A stretch of 60,000 nucleotides of DNA from Adiantum capillus-veneris (lineage: Eukaryota > Streptophyta > Polypodiopsida > Polypodiales > Pteridaceae), in assembly GCA_014529385.2 (NCBI GenBank), contig CM043959.1, positions 10,754,809-10,814,808 of the forward strand. The letters are read 5' to 3'. The notes under the pieces were generated by a model. The model was not told the origin of the DNA, made no database searches, and was given only the letters and a program-made list of their open reading frames with translations. Made by a program: the position numbers and the translations under genes. Shown here in pieces: positions 27,623 through 39,062 of this stretch (its first letter is position 1; each line of letters opens with the position of its first letter).

Positions 27623-27760
27623 GATTGACATCAAGTATATAGTCTTGAAAACAAGATCCAAATAAACCAAGTATACTTGATACTTGATGTCAATCAAGTA
27701 TACTTGATTGACATCAAGTATATAGTCTTGAAAACAAGATCCAAATAAACCAAAGCAAAG
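27623..27760. repeat. 83-bp direct repeat with 42-bp perfect palindrome
   Basis: The segment gattgacatcaagtatat and its 48-bp context occur at 27623 and 27706. Between them, at 27680-27721, lies a perfect palindrome of 42 bp (arm tacttgatgtcaatcaagta plus one base). It would form a long cruciform or RNA hairpin. The translated frames over it are not meaningful. Confidence 0.93.
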
Positions 27761-28279
27761 GAAAAGATGTAAAAAATTATAAAGCAAGCAAATAGATAAA
27801 GCATGAATGAGCTACAACAATAAATGAGGTGCTTTATTGACCTGCAATGTTGTACTGCTGCTTTTTGATTATCCGATCTACATGCCAATATTTGAGTCGA
27901 GCTACAAAAAAGCAATTTGAATAGTTAAACATATTGTCTTGCAATGAAACATCACAGACTGAAAGTGCAAACTATACAGTGCATGTCATACAGAGGTGCC
28001 ATATAAAAGTATGGTGGACAGTTGGCACTGTGGTCTCTCGAAAAAAATCATAAGAAACAAAATTCATGCCCTACCCCGTAGCATTTATGTGTTGCACCAA
28101 GCAAACACATGTGCGTGGGAAATTGGATACATATAATGAACTTTGCAATGTTGTCGAGCTGGAGTCATGCTTGTGCAATTGGAACGTGCAGTGTTGTGAA
28201 TATATGTCCTCCCTGCCATACACAAAACACACAAATGTAACCTTATGCTCTATCCCTTCTGATTAGTATTACCTTCTTT

Positions 28280-28402
<123 letters not shown>

Positions 28403-28809
28403 GTAAGCTGCTTCGGTCATCAATTATGTCTTCTTGCCATAGAGATGGTATACTCAAGCTCGTCACCAACAACTATAAAAGATCTATTGATGCCTTTGAG
28501 AACGATCTCAGTTTCAAGAGCAATAGATTTTTTTTTTCATCGAGCGTCTGCTTTTGAACTTCTGTTAGTCCTTCGCTTTGAGCAGTAATAATGAGAAAAA
28601 GACAACTCTAAAGATTCATCAATTTTGGGTCTTCAATAACCAGTTTTGCCATGCAAGGCGTGCAACAAACATCCATTAGAAACAAATATCTCTAGTCAAA
28701 ACATGCAACTTGAAGGCTCTCAAGGCGCAATCCCTCCAAAAGATGCAGAAGCTAGTGCTTACGACATAGGTACTAGTAGTTCTATTAATGATGCAATTGA
28801 GGTGGCGGC

Positions 28810-30000
28810 ATGAAGCCTGCAAAAAATCTAGCCCTCTTTTGCATACAACCAGATTCCATATGTTCAATCCAATTGATGTCGCCGCCACCACCCCATGAGG
28901 CCGACTCTCCTTCTCAACCCCTGGTGGCCCTTCAATCCCCAGCACCCCAGCCAACGTTCCACTACTCTTTCAAGGTAGAAGATAGTGTGTGTGCCCAATT
29001 GGTAGGGATTCTCACTTATAGGGTGCATCAGAAGGAGATTAAAGTGCCTAAAGTAAAGATTCTACCATTCCCACCACCTAAAAGTATCCCTAATGCATTG
29101 ACCTTGTTCTTTGATGGAGCTTTTTGACGAGCCACAGGTAAAGCAGGGGGAGGGCTGGTGCTGCTTGACCCAAGTGGAGAGGTGGTCATGAATTAGAAGG
29201 TCAATCTATCGGGTTCGGTAAGCAACAATGAATCAGAGACGACATTTTACTTCATGGTTTGAAGACGACATTTTACTTCATGGTTTGAAGATATGCATTA
29301 GTCAAGGTATACAACGTCTCATGGTAAAGGGGGATGCACTTCTCATTGTGAAGCAAATCTTAGGCATTTGGGCATGCAAGAATAAAATCCTAAGGACAAA
29401 AGTTCATGCCATTCATATGTTGTTTAATCAATTTTTAGAGGTGTAACTGTATCATATTCCTAGGAAAAAAATGAGGATGTTGATTTACTTGCACAACAGG
29501 CGGTTGCATGTGTTAAGAAGGAAGTACATGTCATCATGGTGTCAACAGCTATCGAGCAACCAAGGTGCCCGAGAATGGAGTCCTTGGCTCCTATTATTGG
29601 TTATATTTTGGAGGGCAAGTTTCCATAAGGCTTCACAAAGGCTCAAAAGAGGAGACTCATGAAGAAGGCAAGTTCCTATCTCTTCCTAGAAGGCTCCCTC
29701 TATTAAAGAGGGAGGGATTAAGTGTGCAAAAGAGTACCAACGATCAAGGAAATTTCAACCATTCTAGAAGGTTTGCATGAGGAATCGTGTGGTGGTCATT
29801 TTGCCCAAGAGTTAACTGTGAAGAAGAATTTTCTTGCAGGGTATGTTTAGCCAACTGCACATGTTGATGTTCAACATTGGTGCAGAAGTTGTCACAACTA
29901 TCAAGTTAATGGAAATAGAAGGTCACATTCTACATCATCACAGCACACCCTACTATCCACATTCAAATGGTTTGGTAGAGAGAGCTAATGGTGTGAAATG
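28810..30000 (+). pseudogene. Ty3/gypsy RNase H and integrase remnant (gypsy-2)
   Basis: From 28990 one reads IPNALTLFFDGAF, GKAGGGLVLLDPSGEVV and SNNESET, the start of RNase H (first catalytic Asp in FFDGA). Then come GIQRLMVKGDALLIVKQI and YHIPRKKNEDVDLLAQ. The integrase H2C2 finger follows: LHEESCGGHFA, then CRSCHNYQ. The core is largely deleted: only STPYYPHSNGLVERAN (the region with the catalytic Glu) remains, joined within about 60 bp to the zinc finger. A short direct repeat (gacattttacttcatgg) near 29249 and 29269 broke the RNase H frame. It could be the continuation of gypsy-1, which has the same orientation, but sequence comparison is needed to tell. Confidence 0.82.
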
Positions 30001-30039
30001 AAGACCACAGAGGACTTGATAAAGTCTTCTGACGTCCTC

Positions 30040-30941
30040 TACAAGAAACCATCCGCATCAAATAAGGTATGTCCATGAAGCTATTGTTCAATCTAAAAAT
30101 GGTAAAAAGTGGTTCGATTGCAGAACAGTTGAATGACTTCAACACCAACATAAGTCAACTTCGATCAATGAAGTTCAACTTTGATGATGAAGTGCGAGCT
30201 CTACTTATACTATCCTCTTTGTCGGATAGTTGGGACAACCTTGTGATGGTTGTAAGTAATTCAATCTTTGGTACAAATACTCTCAAGTTTAATGATATTG
30301 TGGGTGTTCTCTTAAGCGAGGAAATGCAAAGGAGAAGCACAAGAGAATCATCAACAAGTGTTGCACTGTTAGTGGAAATGAGAGGAAGAACAAAGAACAG
30401 GTTCAAAAATCAAAGGAGTCGTGATCGCTCAAGGCAAAGAAATTTGAAAACTAAGTCATATCTTGAGTGTTGGAGCTAGGGAAAGAAGCATCGTGTCAAA
30501 AAGGATTGCTTGTCCAAGAAGAACTGAGTGAGAGTCTCAAGACAGCAAGCCAACATCAAAAGCCAAAATGGCAAGTAAAGTAGAGCAAGATGCTCTAATT
30601 ATTTCATTGGACAATGTATCCAATTCTTGGGTAGTAGACTATGGGGCCTCATTCCATGCAACACCCCACAACAAGTATTTTCAAAATTACACCAAAGGTA
30701 ATTTTGAATAGGTATACTTGGGCGATGATGAAGCTTGTGAAATTGTTGGCAAAAGAACAATTTCTATCAAAATTGAAAATGAAAATGAATGTACCTTAAA
30801 GATGTTAAACATGCTTCCTCTCTTCATACAAACATTATCTCTATAGGTCAATTAGATGGTGAAGGTCACAATGTTGCATTGGTGATTGCAAAGGGAGAAA
30901 AAGGGATGTAATTTTTTGGACAGCAAGAATATTCCAAAAAG

Positions 30942-30943
<2 letters not shown>
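30040..30943 (+). pseudogene. Copia-3 gag and protease fragment
   Basis: It opens inside a gag at LYKKPSASNKV and runs through LFNLKMVKSGSIAEQLNDFN, FDDEVRALLILSSLSDSWD and DIVGVLLSEEMQRRS (UBN2-type capsid). A decayed knuckle follows (CWS, then HRVKKDC), and the protease motif is WVVDYGASFHAT, with DSG changed to DYG. Then come LGDDEACEIVGKRTI and a frame with QLDGEGHN. The homology ends at the (CT)n array. The 5' end is joined directly to the gypsy integrase end at about 30000-30040. Confidence 0.85.
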
Positions 30944-31036
<93 letters not shown>

Positions 31037-31055
31037 AGTGTGTGTGTGTGTGTGT
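30944..31055. repeat. (CT)n then (GT)n compound microsatellite
   Basis: A CT array at 30944-31034 followed by a GT array to about 31055. It marks the abrupt end of copia-3 homology. Confidence 0.97.
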
Positions 31056-31093
31056 TATTTTAATAAATAAAAAAGGTATAACATTTTTATTGC

Positions 31094-31190
31094 CCAAGCA
31101 TGGTAGATTGGTTATGCCGTTTCCCTCTTGAATAAAAGGTCTTGAGTTCAACTCTCCTCATCGGATAGATCTTTAACGTCTCTTGTCATA
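31094..31190 (+). mobile_element. Possible tRNA-derived SINE head
   Basis: Segment 31096-31165 has a tRNA-like layout: an A-box-like GGTAGATTGGTTATGC and, about 40 bases on, a B-box-like GAGTTCAACTC. No complete tRNA cloverleaf is evident. The element tail would run into the (CT)n array at 31229. This is based on pattern only. Confidence 0.35.
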
Positions 31191-31225
31191 GTTTTTTGTG
31201 ACATTTAAATTCTCTTCTCTCTTCT

Positions 31226-31228
<3 letters not shown>

Positions 31229-31282
<54 letters not shown>
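31229..31282. repeat. (CT)n microsatellite
   Basis: About 26 CT units. Confidence 0.97.
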
Positions 31283-31286
<4 letters not shown>

Positions 31287-31776
31287 TATTCTCAGGTGTG
31301 TGTGCTATAAAAAAACCCTTGGCTACTTTACTTCCAAGACCATTTGCACCATGTTCTTCAAATGCTTTTCAAATAACATATAATATTTGAGAAAATCTCA
31401 CTTGAAGATAAAACTTCTTCAATTAACTTGCCTTCAAACCAAGGATGATTAAACACCACAACACGATCCTCATCAAAAATTAAAACATAGTGAGAATAGC
31501 AAGTACCAAGTTTTGATGTGCCATTACATAGAGAATAAGTTCATATAAAGTAATCAATACAAATTGGGTTTCAGGTTCTTGGTGGCCGCAGTTCTTATGG
31601 AGATTGCGCTATTGGGACACTTGCAGGTGGTGGCCCCATGGGTAGTGAGGAAAATAGTAGCCTATATAGCAATTGGCTTGGTCAACCTAGAACTATAGGT
31701 AGTGGTCTGCTCGAGGGTGGGCCATCTGCACAGTTGGCTCTTGTGGTGATGGAGATGGTTGTGACTTTGTTGAACA

Positions 31777-32064
31777 TTATACCTCACCCACATGAAGAGT
31801 TGATCCTAGACCACTAGGAAGCCACTGCTGCAGTTGAACATGTGCCAAAAACAATTTGCAATCTTGCTCAATGCTGATGAAATGTTGTTGTAGACGCTCG
31901 CACTCCATCGCCAAGCTGTTGCATCCAGCAAGACAATCCAAAACTACATCACCAACCTTCGTGAAGGTACCCAACAACCACCTTTTTGGAAGAGCACAAA
32001 CATTAGTGGACATTGCAATGACAATTACCGAGCAAAGAAGTCCACTCCTTGACTTACCAAGCAA
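31777..32064 (-). CDS. Unrecognised open frame
   Basis: 95 codons without a stop. The middle part, VGDVVLDCLAGCN and ERLQQHFISIEQ, looks helical and protein-like. I cannot assign it to a family. It could be the C-terminal exon of a transposon protein. The surrounding 31283-33000 shows no other recognisable coding sequence. Confidence 0.25.
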   Translation of the reverse strand: MLGKSRSGLLCSVIVIAMSTNVCALPKRWLLGTFTKVGDVVLDCLAGCNSLAMECERLQQHFISIEQDCKLFLAHVQLQQWLPSGLGSTLHVGEV

Positions 32065-32122
32065 ATAACTTGCTTGGTAAGTCCACTCCTTGACTTACCA
32101 AGCAAATAACTTGCTCTTTTCT
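32041..32122. repeat. 41-bp tandem duplication containing a 13-bp-stem hairpin
   Basis: Units start at 32041 and 32082. At 32052-32082 the arms acttaccaagcaa and its complement flank a 5-base loop. Confidence 0.9.
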
Positions 32123-33010
32123 GCTCCAAGCCAAAATGGTGCTCAGAGGCAATCTAGCATCCATGGCATCTCTTGGAGTGGCTCTTGGATCATGTCATTG
32201 TCAAATTCAAAGTCATAATTGTCGGTTGTCACATCTTTTGCCTGGCGATCATATAGTAGAATATTTGGGAACCCTTTAATTTTACATGTGAACATGGCCA
32301 ACACCAACATCTTCACCTACAACGTGGTTTACATTTTAAACAAAAACACACCAATATCTACCATGAAACTTGTGGAGAAATAGTTAAGAGCTTATTGGAT
32401 TTGTGAAGTCATCTGTAACAACGTATGTGCATGAAAACATCCGAAAGAAGATGGTATGAAGATGGCAAAAATTGCATAAGCAGGCCTCCTCAGTGATGAG
32501 TGTCAAGTGTTCTGCTTGGCACGCCATGACTATTGTGCCATCCGATACTAAAAATTATGTAGCTAAGGTAAACACACTGGCAACAAGCTCAATAGAGAGT
32601 ACATTCCATCGGGGCGTGCCACCAATGCCGGCTTCAAGTTTTTAATGTGTGGGTATGTTTGTCCACACAAGCCGCATACCTCCAAGCTGCTAATCAGGTT
32701 CCATATTGTTGGAGTGTGAGGGAGACCCAACCAAATGGCGGATCACTTGGAGGCTCTTGTAATGCAAAATATGATGTTTAAGAAGTTTGATTGAGTGCTC
32801 TACAACTTCATAATTGAAATTACATACCAAAGTGTCATAAACTTACTCAAGATTGAATTTTGGATCCATCAGCGCCTTCCGTACATGGTCTATATTAGCA
32901 AGTACTGCAATATGTTCGGGAACCACTCTGAAACTCACAATTTCTACCATTATTATATCAGAGTGGGCCAAAATTGTGTCACATCCAAACTTTATTCAAG
33001 TGTTAAGTGT

Positions 33011-33366
33011 CATCAAATATCTAATATCTAACCAACCCAAATGATTTTCTCATATTAAATTGATCATTTAATATGGGATAATAAACGGGAACAAGGGTTA
33101 GAATATAGACATGTGCTTACGGATCTATCTCAACATGGGGCCAATGGTAAAGGGGCCCAAATGAGAGATGGTCTGTCAAAGAGCAAGTCATCAAATATCT
33201 AATATCTAACCAACCCAAATGATTTTCTCGTATTAAACTGATCATTTAATATGGGATAATAAACGGGAACAAGGGTTAGAATATAGGCATGTACTTACGG
33301 ATCTATCTCAACACGAGGCCAATGGTAAACGGGCCCAAATGAGAGACGTTATGTCAAAGAGCAAGG
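33011..33366. repeat. Two-copy tandem repeat, 178-bp period
   Basis: Units start at 33011 and 33189, differ at a few positions, and include an imperfect palindrome (ttaaa.tgatcatttaa). No coding sequence. Confidence 0.93.
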
Positions 33367-33442
33367 TTAACTAATGAAGCTTAAAAGACCTCAGGGTTAG
33401 CTTCATTAAAGACCTCCAATGGTTAGTGTTAGAAGTCCTTTG

Positions 33443-33655
33443 ACCTTAAGCAAGCTAGGGCTGAGCTTGAGTGAGAACCCGACCTAAACTTAAGCAAGCT
33501 AGGGTTGTGCTTGAGGTGGGAACCTTAAGCAAGCTAGGGTTGTGCTTGAGGTGGGAACCCGATCTAAACTTAAGCAAGCTAGGGATGTGCTTGAGGTGGG
33601 AACCTGACCTAAACTTAAACAAGCTACGGCTGTGCTTGAGGTGGGAACTCCACCT
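33443..33655. repeat. Minisatellite, about five units of 48 bp (one shortened)
   Basis: Units contain ttaagcaagctaggg, then gtgcttgaggtgggaac and a cctaaac spacer. One unit lacks the spacer. Open frames on both strands over this array are a by-product of the repeat. Confidence 0.9.
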
Positions 33656-34467
33656 AAGGTGCTTGTCATGCTTGATGACTAAGGTACTTGAGGTACTTGT
33701 CACATTTAATGAGGAGGTTGCTTGAGAAGCTTCAGATGATTGAGTCAAAAAGAGAACCTACGCACTTAATGAGGAAGTTGCTTGAGAAACTTCCTATGCA
33801 TAAAAATCACAAAGTTAGGGGAATTCTAAAAGAGCACATGGAACACATGTCAGAATCTCACTAAGCTTAACCACATGGTGTGCTTGAATGCTATTGGTTG
33901 GGCTAAAGAGGGGTCCAATGAGCTTCTACCTCCATCTAACAAATATCTAGATATTTTCAAGCTCTCTCTCTCTAAGGGGTAAGGAGGACACTTGTCAAAA
34001 GACTACCCATGTGCTTAACTGCATGCTGCATGTGATTGGCTAACGGGAGAGGGGTCCAATGAGCTTGTAGCATGAAGAAATTTCATTCAAAGCAAGGAAG
34101 GGGGGTGCTAGGGGGATATACTCCACACACAAACTCATTTGGAAGGCCATTCTCTCTTGGTGAAAGTTGAGGAACACCACCTCCTTCTCCAAGCTGGTGA
34201 GAGTGAAAGCCTACACCAACGCTCTTGGCTATGGAATGCAAATCCAACCAAGAGCCATGCTTCAATGCTTAAGCTTGCCATCTTCTCCATCTCCATTACT
34301 ATGCTATTATGTATGCTAGCAAGAAGAGTAATGATAAGTGAGGAACTATTTCTTTCTCCTATGGAATGTTTCTTCTTCCTCTTCCCTATCCTCATTCCCT
34401 GCTAGCTCTCTCCACCTTCAAAGGTGTTTGAGGCCTTGGGACTAAGGCTTGGGATAGTTAATGCTTT

Positions 34468-34725
34468 CTACAAGTTTATGTTATGCTTGTGATGCATGAA
34501 GCTTTCCATCTTCATTGCATCACGTAGGTCACAAGGAACACAAAGATTGTATTGTACCAAGTCTCTCTTGATAGGAGAAACTATAATACAAATGCCTACA
34601 AGTTTATGTTATGATTGTGATGCATGAAGCTTTCCATATTCATTGCATCACGTAGGTCACAAGGAACACAAAGATTGTATTGTACCAAGTCTCTCTTGAT
34701 GGGAGAAACTATAATACAAATGCCT
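34468..34725. repeat. Two-copy tandem repeat, 128-bp period
   Basis: Units start at 34468 and 34596 and are almost identical, including gatgcatgaagctttcca and ggagaaactataatac. Region 33660-34460 to its left is non-coding, with a diverged repeat of the phrase gaggggtccaatgagctt at about 33908 and 34048. Confidence 0.93.
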
Positions 34726-35211
34726 ACTGGAGGGGGGACCGGCTCCATATGAATGCGGTCCTCAACTATTGTCATGTTCTCTAAACTCTCTCTCTTGCAA
34801 AAGTATTGTTCATGCCAAGTTAGCTAAGTACCATGTTTATGTTGATACCATCAATTAAGTTCACCCGCTATGCTCACAAAGTAATCTCTCAAAAGTGCTT
34901 CACCTAATTTCCTAATTCCGCTACTCTCAAAGTTCATAGGCCATTTCCATTACATTAAGAACCATTTGTTTTTTTAAAGGCATTGGTTTGTGGTTGTATT
35001 TTTTTACCAGGTGTAAAGGAAGAAAGTGGTTTGGGTGGCATTGCCAAAAGTGGGTGGCTATCCTCGCTTTGCCCATTAGCGATAGATATGGTTTTCTTTG
35101 ATACCGGGATCTTGAACCACGAGATGGACTAGACCTCCGTGATTTTGCGTGTTGCTCAGAGTCACCCTACTCATAATCTCACATACCACCTCGCTACTCG
35201 CTCCTTTTACT

Positions 35212-37650
35212 CTAAATCTCTTTTGAAAACTCTTCAAACTCTTTGATGACTAGTCGTCCTCTCTTCTTACCTTGTGTAGGTTTGCCAGTTGTGGTGTTTG
35301 GGCTTTGACGTCTCTTGCCTGTGCTAGGGGAAATGGAATTGATGGGAGGTGGATTGATGGTGACACTTCCGCTTTTGCCCTTTCCCCTAACCTTCTTGTG
35401 TAATGTTGTAAGTCCCAAAAAAAAAAAACAAGGACACTATACCAAATCAAACCACGTTAGTTGCACAAGAAAAACATAACTTACCATTGTATTCTTTGGC
35501 TTCATTTTTGGGAATCTCGCCATCCACATAGTCCAAGAACCATGGATAGTCTCTCGATGTACCCTTGCCATGGAGCTTGTATATCTAATCATTGTTGGGA
35601 TAGATGCCACTCTCCTCTCTCTCACACTCTACCCACTCATTGCTAGGATGCTCGAGGTATGGACTACAAAGACTTGACTTAAGGGCACCCAACCACCATC
35701 TAAAAATTACAAGAGGAGCAACTCCATTATTCAAAACACACAATTTGAATCATACATCCTAATAAAACCCCATAGTTCAATACTTGTATAGCAAGCATTG
35801 ATAAGTACATGCAAAATTTGGTTGCTCCTCTTTGTGTTATGTATGGCTCGTATGGTTGGCTTCCATCCCACAAAATCCTTGCCAAAGTGCTCTTGTCAAA
35901 AAGCCTGCATTGTCTCACCAAGAGGTAGGCCACAATCGTGTACGATGCATGCATGCAGCTTCTTCAAAGAGGAGCTCTCAGCTTCCATCTTCTCCACCAA
36001 GATCAAAACACCCTTGCACTCCAAGCATTAGTAATGTTTCAATACTACAAATAGTCATGTACTCTAATGTTACTATGCTCACCTTTCTAGCTGCCACCAA
36101 TAAACGCGGCATTCTCAACCAATGCAAGAATGGTTTCTCTTGAGTCGTCAGAATAGATGCCTCCATCAATGACATATCTCCCTTGATCAATATGTTGACC
36201 AAGCGACATTTTTTGCAATGTATCATTGGACACCATCTTAGACAATTTTTTAAAAAAAGCTACAATCAAAAGCAAATAACACTTACTCTGCAGATTTAAT
36301 GCATGCATGTGCAACCTCGAACACCTTGAAGGGGGGTCATTTTGCAACCCTCTCTCCCCAACCCACAAAAGAAATGCATCTTCCATTCTTGGGATTGGCT
36401 ATGACCACTATCTTCGATCCATTACGCATAAAAAATTATCAGTCTCTTTCACCGCCAAATCATAGCTTGCCTTGTAATCATCTTCATTTGAAAGGTACTC
36501 TCTGCTCCCCTTGGCTGGCAAATTCTACGTTTTGATCCCATACATTGCATCTAACTCTTCCTACAAACAATAAAAATCATGCATGCAAAGTGATTTTCAA
36601 GCAAAACAACATGTACTCACCTAATACATGTGTATTATTGATTTGCCATTACCTTCTACAATAGTTGTGATAGCAAAGGCATAGCTAATCTAAGCCATTT
36701 TGATTAGTTCATTGTCGTGCCACGAATTGCCCTCTCAAATTTTGCCCTATCCTCTTTATTGAATTTGTCCAATAAGGATTGTGGGTTGGCAACTGCTAAT
36801 TTTTGCATCATAAAGATGTTGTGGGCAATGGTGTGAGGCACATGGATTTATGTAACCCTATTTTTAAATGTAAATTTTACTAACATTTCAAAACTCAAGT
36901 GCACTATTGGAATTGTGAAGGAACTTACTTGTTGATCGTGCCCAGAACTAACAAAAATTCCACCATCTCCTCTTGATCAAACATCACAATCATGCACTCA
37001 ACCTTCACAATCGTGAAGTCAACCTTTGGGGTGGAGAGTTTATCCAATCCAGCAATGCCCAATCTTTTCGTGTATGGAGCCAAGATTATCGTCCCATACG
37101 ATAAACATTTACACCTCCATGTGAGAGAGCTCAAAAATGTCTCTAATTTGGTCATCAAACGTAGCCGCCCGACATCACTAACTCTCTCCCATAAGTGCCA
37201 CGCCTATTGATGGTATAAGATCTTGCTTTGGGAAAAGCTTTGGGCACAATGAAAGGAGCCATCATGGGCTAGAAACCTCTTTTGACTATAGAGGTCGTGA
37301 GTTCTGCCACACAATCATCGTCCATTCTAATGACTGGATTGGCCAAAACATGAAAAAGAGGGATTCGTGGCAACAGGTGTTTGTATGGTGCAACATCTGC
37401 ATGAATCCATCCTTAAGAAATGTGTCTATCAACCACAGATCCAAAGAGATCAGTAAGTGGATCATTACCCATGTTCTGTGCGTATATATATGTCAATGTG
37501 ACTACACCCTTCGATGGAGGTACGTGTATCCATCAACACGGATGCTCCAACCATAGATGTCATTGCAACAAAGGAACCACTCTCTTGAGTGGCGTGGATT
37601 GGGACTTGGCGATCCACTCCTTTAGACTGGTTCCTCGTTAGAATTGGCAT
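35212..37650 (-). pseudogene. Degenerate multi-exon gene of unknown function, ParB-like stretch
   Basis: Coherent protein-like blocks follow one another on the minus strand: LTDLFGSVVDRHIS, PLFHVLANPVIRMDDDCV with AELTTSIVKRGF (37420-37260), MTKLETFLSSLTWRC and LAPYTKRLGIAGLDKL (37158-36925), then MMQKLAVANPQSLLDKF with FERAIRG. Further on are EYLSNEDDYKASYDLAV, MSLGQHIDQGRYVIDGG, LHACIVHDCGLPLGE, and a Lys/Pro-rich tail ending at 35212. The NP..R.D...ELT.SI..RGF pattern resembles the N-terminal fold of ParB/sulfiredoxin-type proteins. This is only a motif impression. A 71-bp GT-AG intron at 36858-36928 joins two blocks in frame apart from one stop. Several stops show decay. It points away from the MULE gene at 39063. 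Confidence 0.45.
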
Positions 37651-37788
37651 TTTTTTAATAATAGTGGTGTCAAAAAAAAAGAGTCAGAATTCAGTGGGTG
37701 AGGGAGAAAACTATATGAGAAGGAAAGGTGGAGAGTGAGAGTGATAAAAAAAGAACCTGCAAGGGGTACCCCTTTCTATAAGCACAGA

Positions 37789-37800
37789 GAGAGAGAGAGA

Positions 37801-37846
<46 letters not shown>

Positions 37847-37955
37847 ACATGGAGAGAAAGAGATAGAGAGAGAGGATGGGGTGGGTGTGGGACAGAGTAC
37901 AGAGAAAAAGAGAGAGAGAGAGAGAGAGAGAGTAGAGAGACACAAGGAACGTATG

Positions 37956-38001
<46 letters not shown>

Positions 38002-38163
38002 ATGTAATTTTATTAAATAATTTTTTCTTAATAAAATGTGGATTCTTTCAAAATAGATATGAATGGAAGATTTGCAACCACTACACTACATCTCCCTCAC
38101 AATACTCTTTCTCTTTTTCTCTCTCTTTGCTCTCTCTCTCCTTTTTTCAACACTAAACCCCCT

Positions 38164-38259
<96 letters not shown>
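37789..38259. repeat. Microsatellite cluster: (GA)n, poly-G, (GA)n, (CT)n, (CA)n
   Basis: Contains GA at 37789-37802, about 43 G at 37803-37845, GA arrays at 37909-37932 and 37961-37996, CT at 38167-38222 and CA at 38222-38259. It fills the space between the two divergent genes, where their promoters would lie. Confidence 0.96.
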
Positions 38260-38260
<1 letters not shown>

Positions 38261-38659
38261 GACATCATCATCATCGACGTTTCACAAATCAAGAATGCAT
38301 TCAATTTTGCAAAAGCCTCCTTGGAGAATGAGGAGGCTAAACACAATGCAAGGACACCACAAAAGATCAAGGACAAAATAGCCCGCCTCATCAATTACGT
38401 TGATAATGGGCTTACATACTTGGGAGAACTCAAGTCCGAACTTGATGACGATCAATGTCGCCAAGTAAGCGACTCTTCAATTGCAGTAAATGTGATCAAG
38501 TATGTAGCAAGGAAGCTGTTTGAGGGTGGATACCTCACCAATTTGGCGAGGAGTAAAATTTTAAACTCGGTGATGGCAATATACCACTTCATACTTTTGG
38601 CCAAGATTTGTGGTCTTGGCCACCATGGACGTGAAGCTTGTCAACTATTAGGATGCTAA
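38260..38659 (+). CDS. Open frame of unknown function upstream of the MULE
   Basis: About 130 codons starting right after the (CA)n array (DVSQIKNAFNFAKAS) and ending at 38659. The content is helical and charged (KIKDKIARLINYVDNG). No start codon near the array; the frame stays open upstream only because the microsatellites encode Ser-Leu and His-Thr repeats. It may be an exon of the MULE or a separate ORF. No family recognised. Confidence 0.35.
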
Positions 38660-39062
38660 ACCAAATGAGCTTTGGATACTCGGTTTGGGAATGAGTTTCA
38701 ACTACTTGTAGCACACCATCTTTGGATTGTTTATGTTATAATTCCAAAATATCTAAGTTTGAATGGTTTCTTCTTGGTTTTTAAGGTGCAAAATCTTTTT
38801 TGTAACGTGGATGGGACTATTTTTTATACATCAGAGTGCCAATTTCTTTTTTTGTAACATTGATGAGCAATGGCATTAGGCGTCCAAAATAACCCTCTCA
38901 TGTAATGGAATACAATTTTTAAAAACATAACTGAATTTAGATTTCAAAAAATTATTAAATAATAGTAACAAATATTAAGATGCCATTAACTCTTCTAAAC
39001 ACAAATAGACATTTTCACTCTCATCTTTCAAATCTAGTGCTTATTTTTCCAACTCTGCTATC

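Noticed and set aside
33455-33748. Open frames on both strands at the 48-bp minisatellite
   Set aside because: A repeat unit length divisible by three keeps frames open. The protein is a repeat of the minisatellite only.
33011-34725. Clustered direct repeats considered as a CRISPR-like array or a centromeric satellite
   Set aside because: Repeats are few, of different families and lengths, with no regular spacers or long arrays.
35101-35170. B-box-like ggttcaagatccc on the minus strand, suggesting a tRNA or SINE
   Set aside because: The box has an extra base and no A box lies at the right distance.
38167-38259. Ser-Leu/His-Thr N-terminal extension of the ORF ending at 38659
   Set aside because: It is encoded by the (CT)n/(CA)n array. 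Only the part after 38260 looks like protein.
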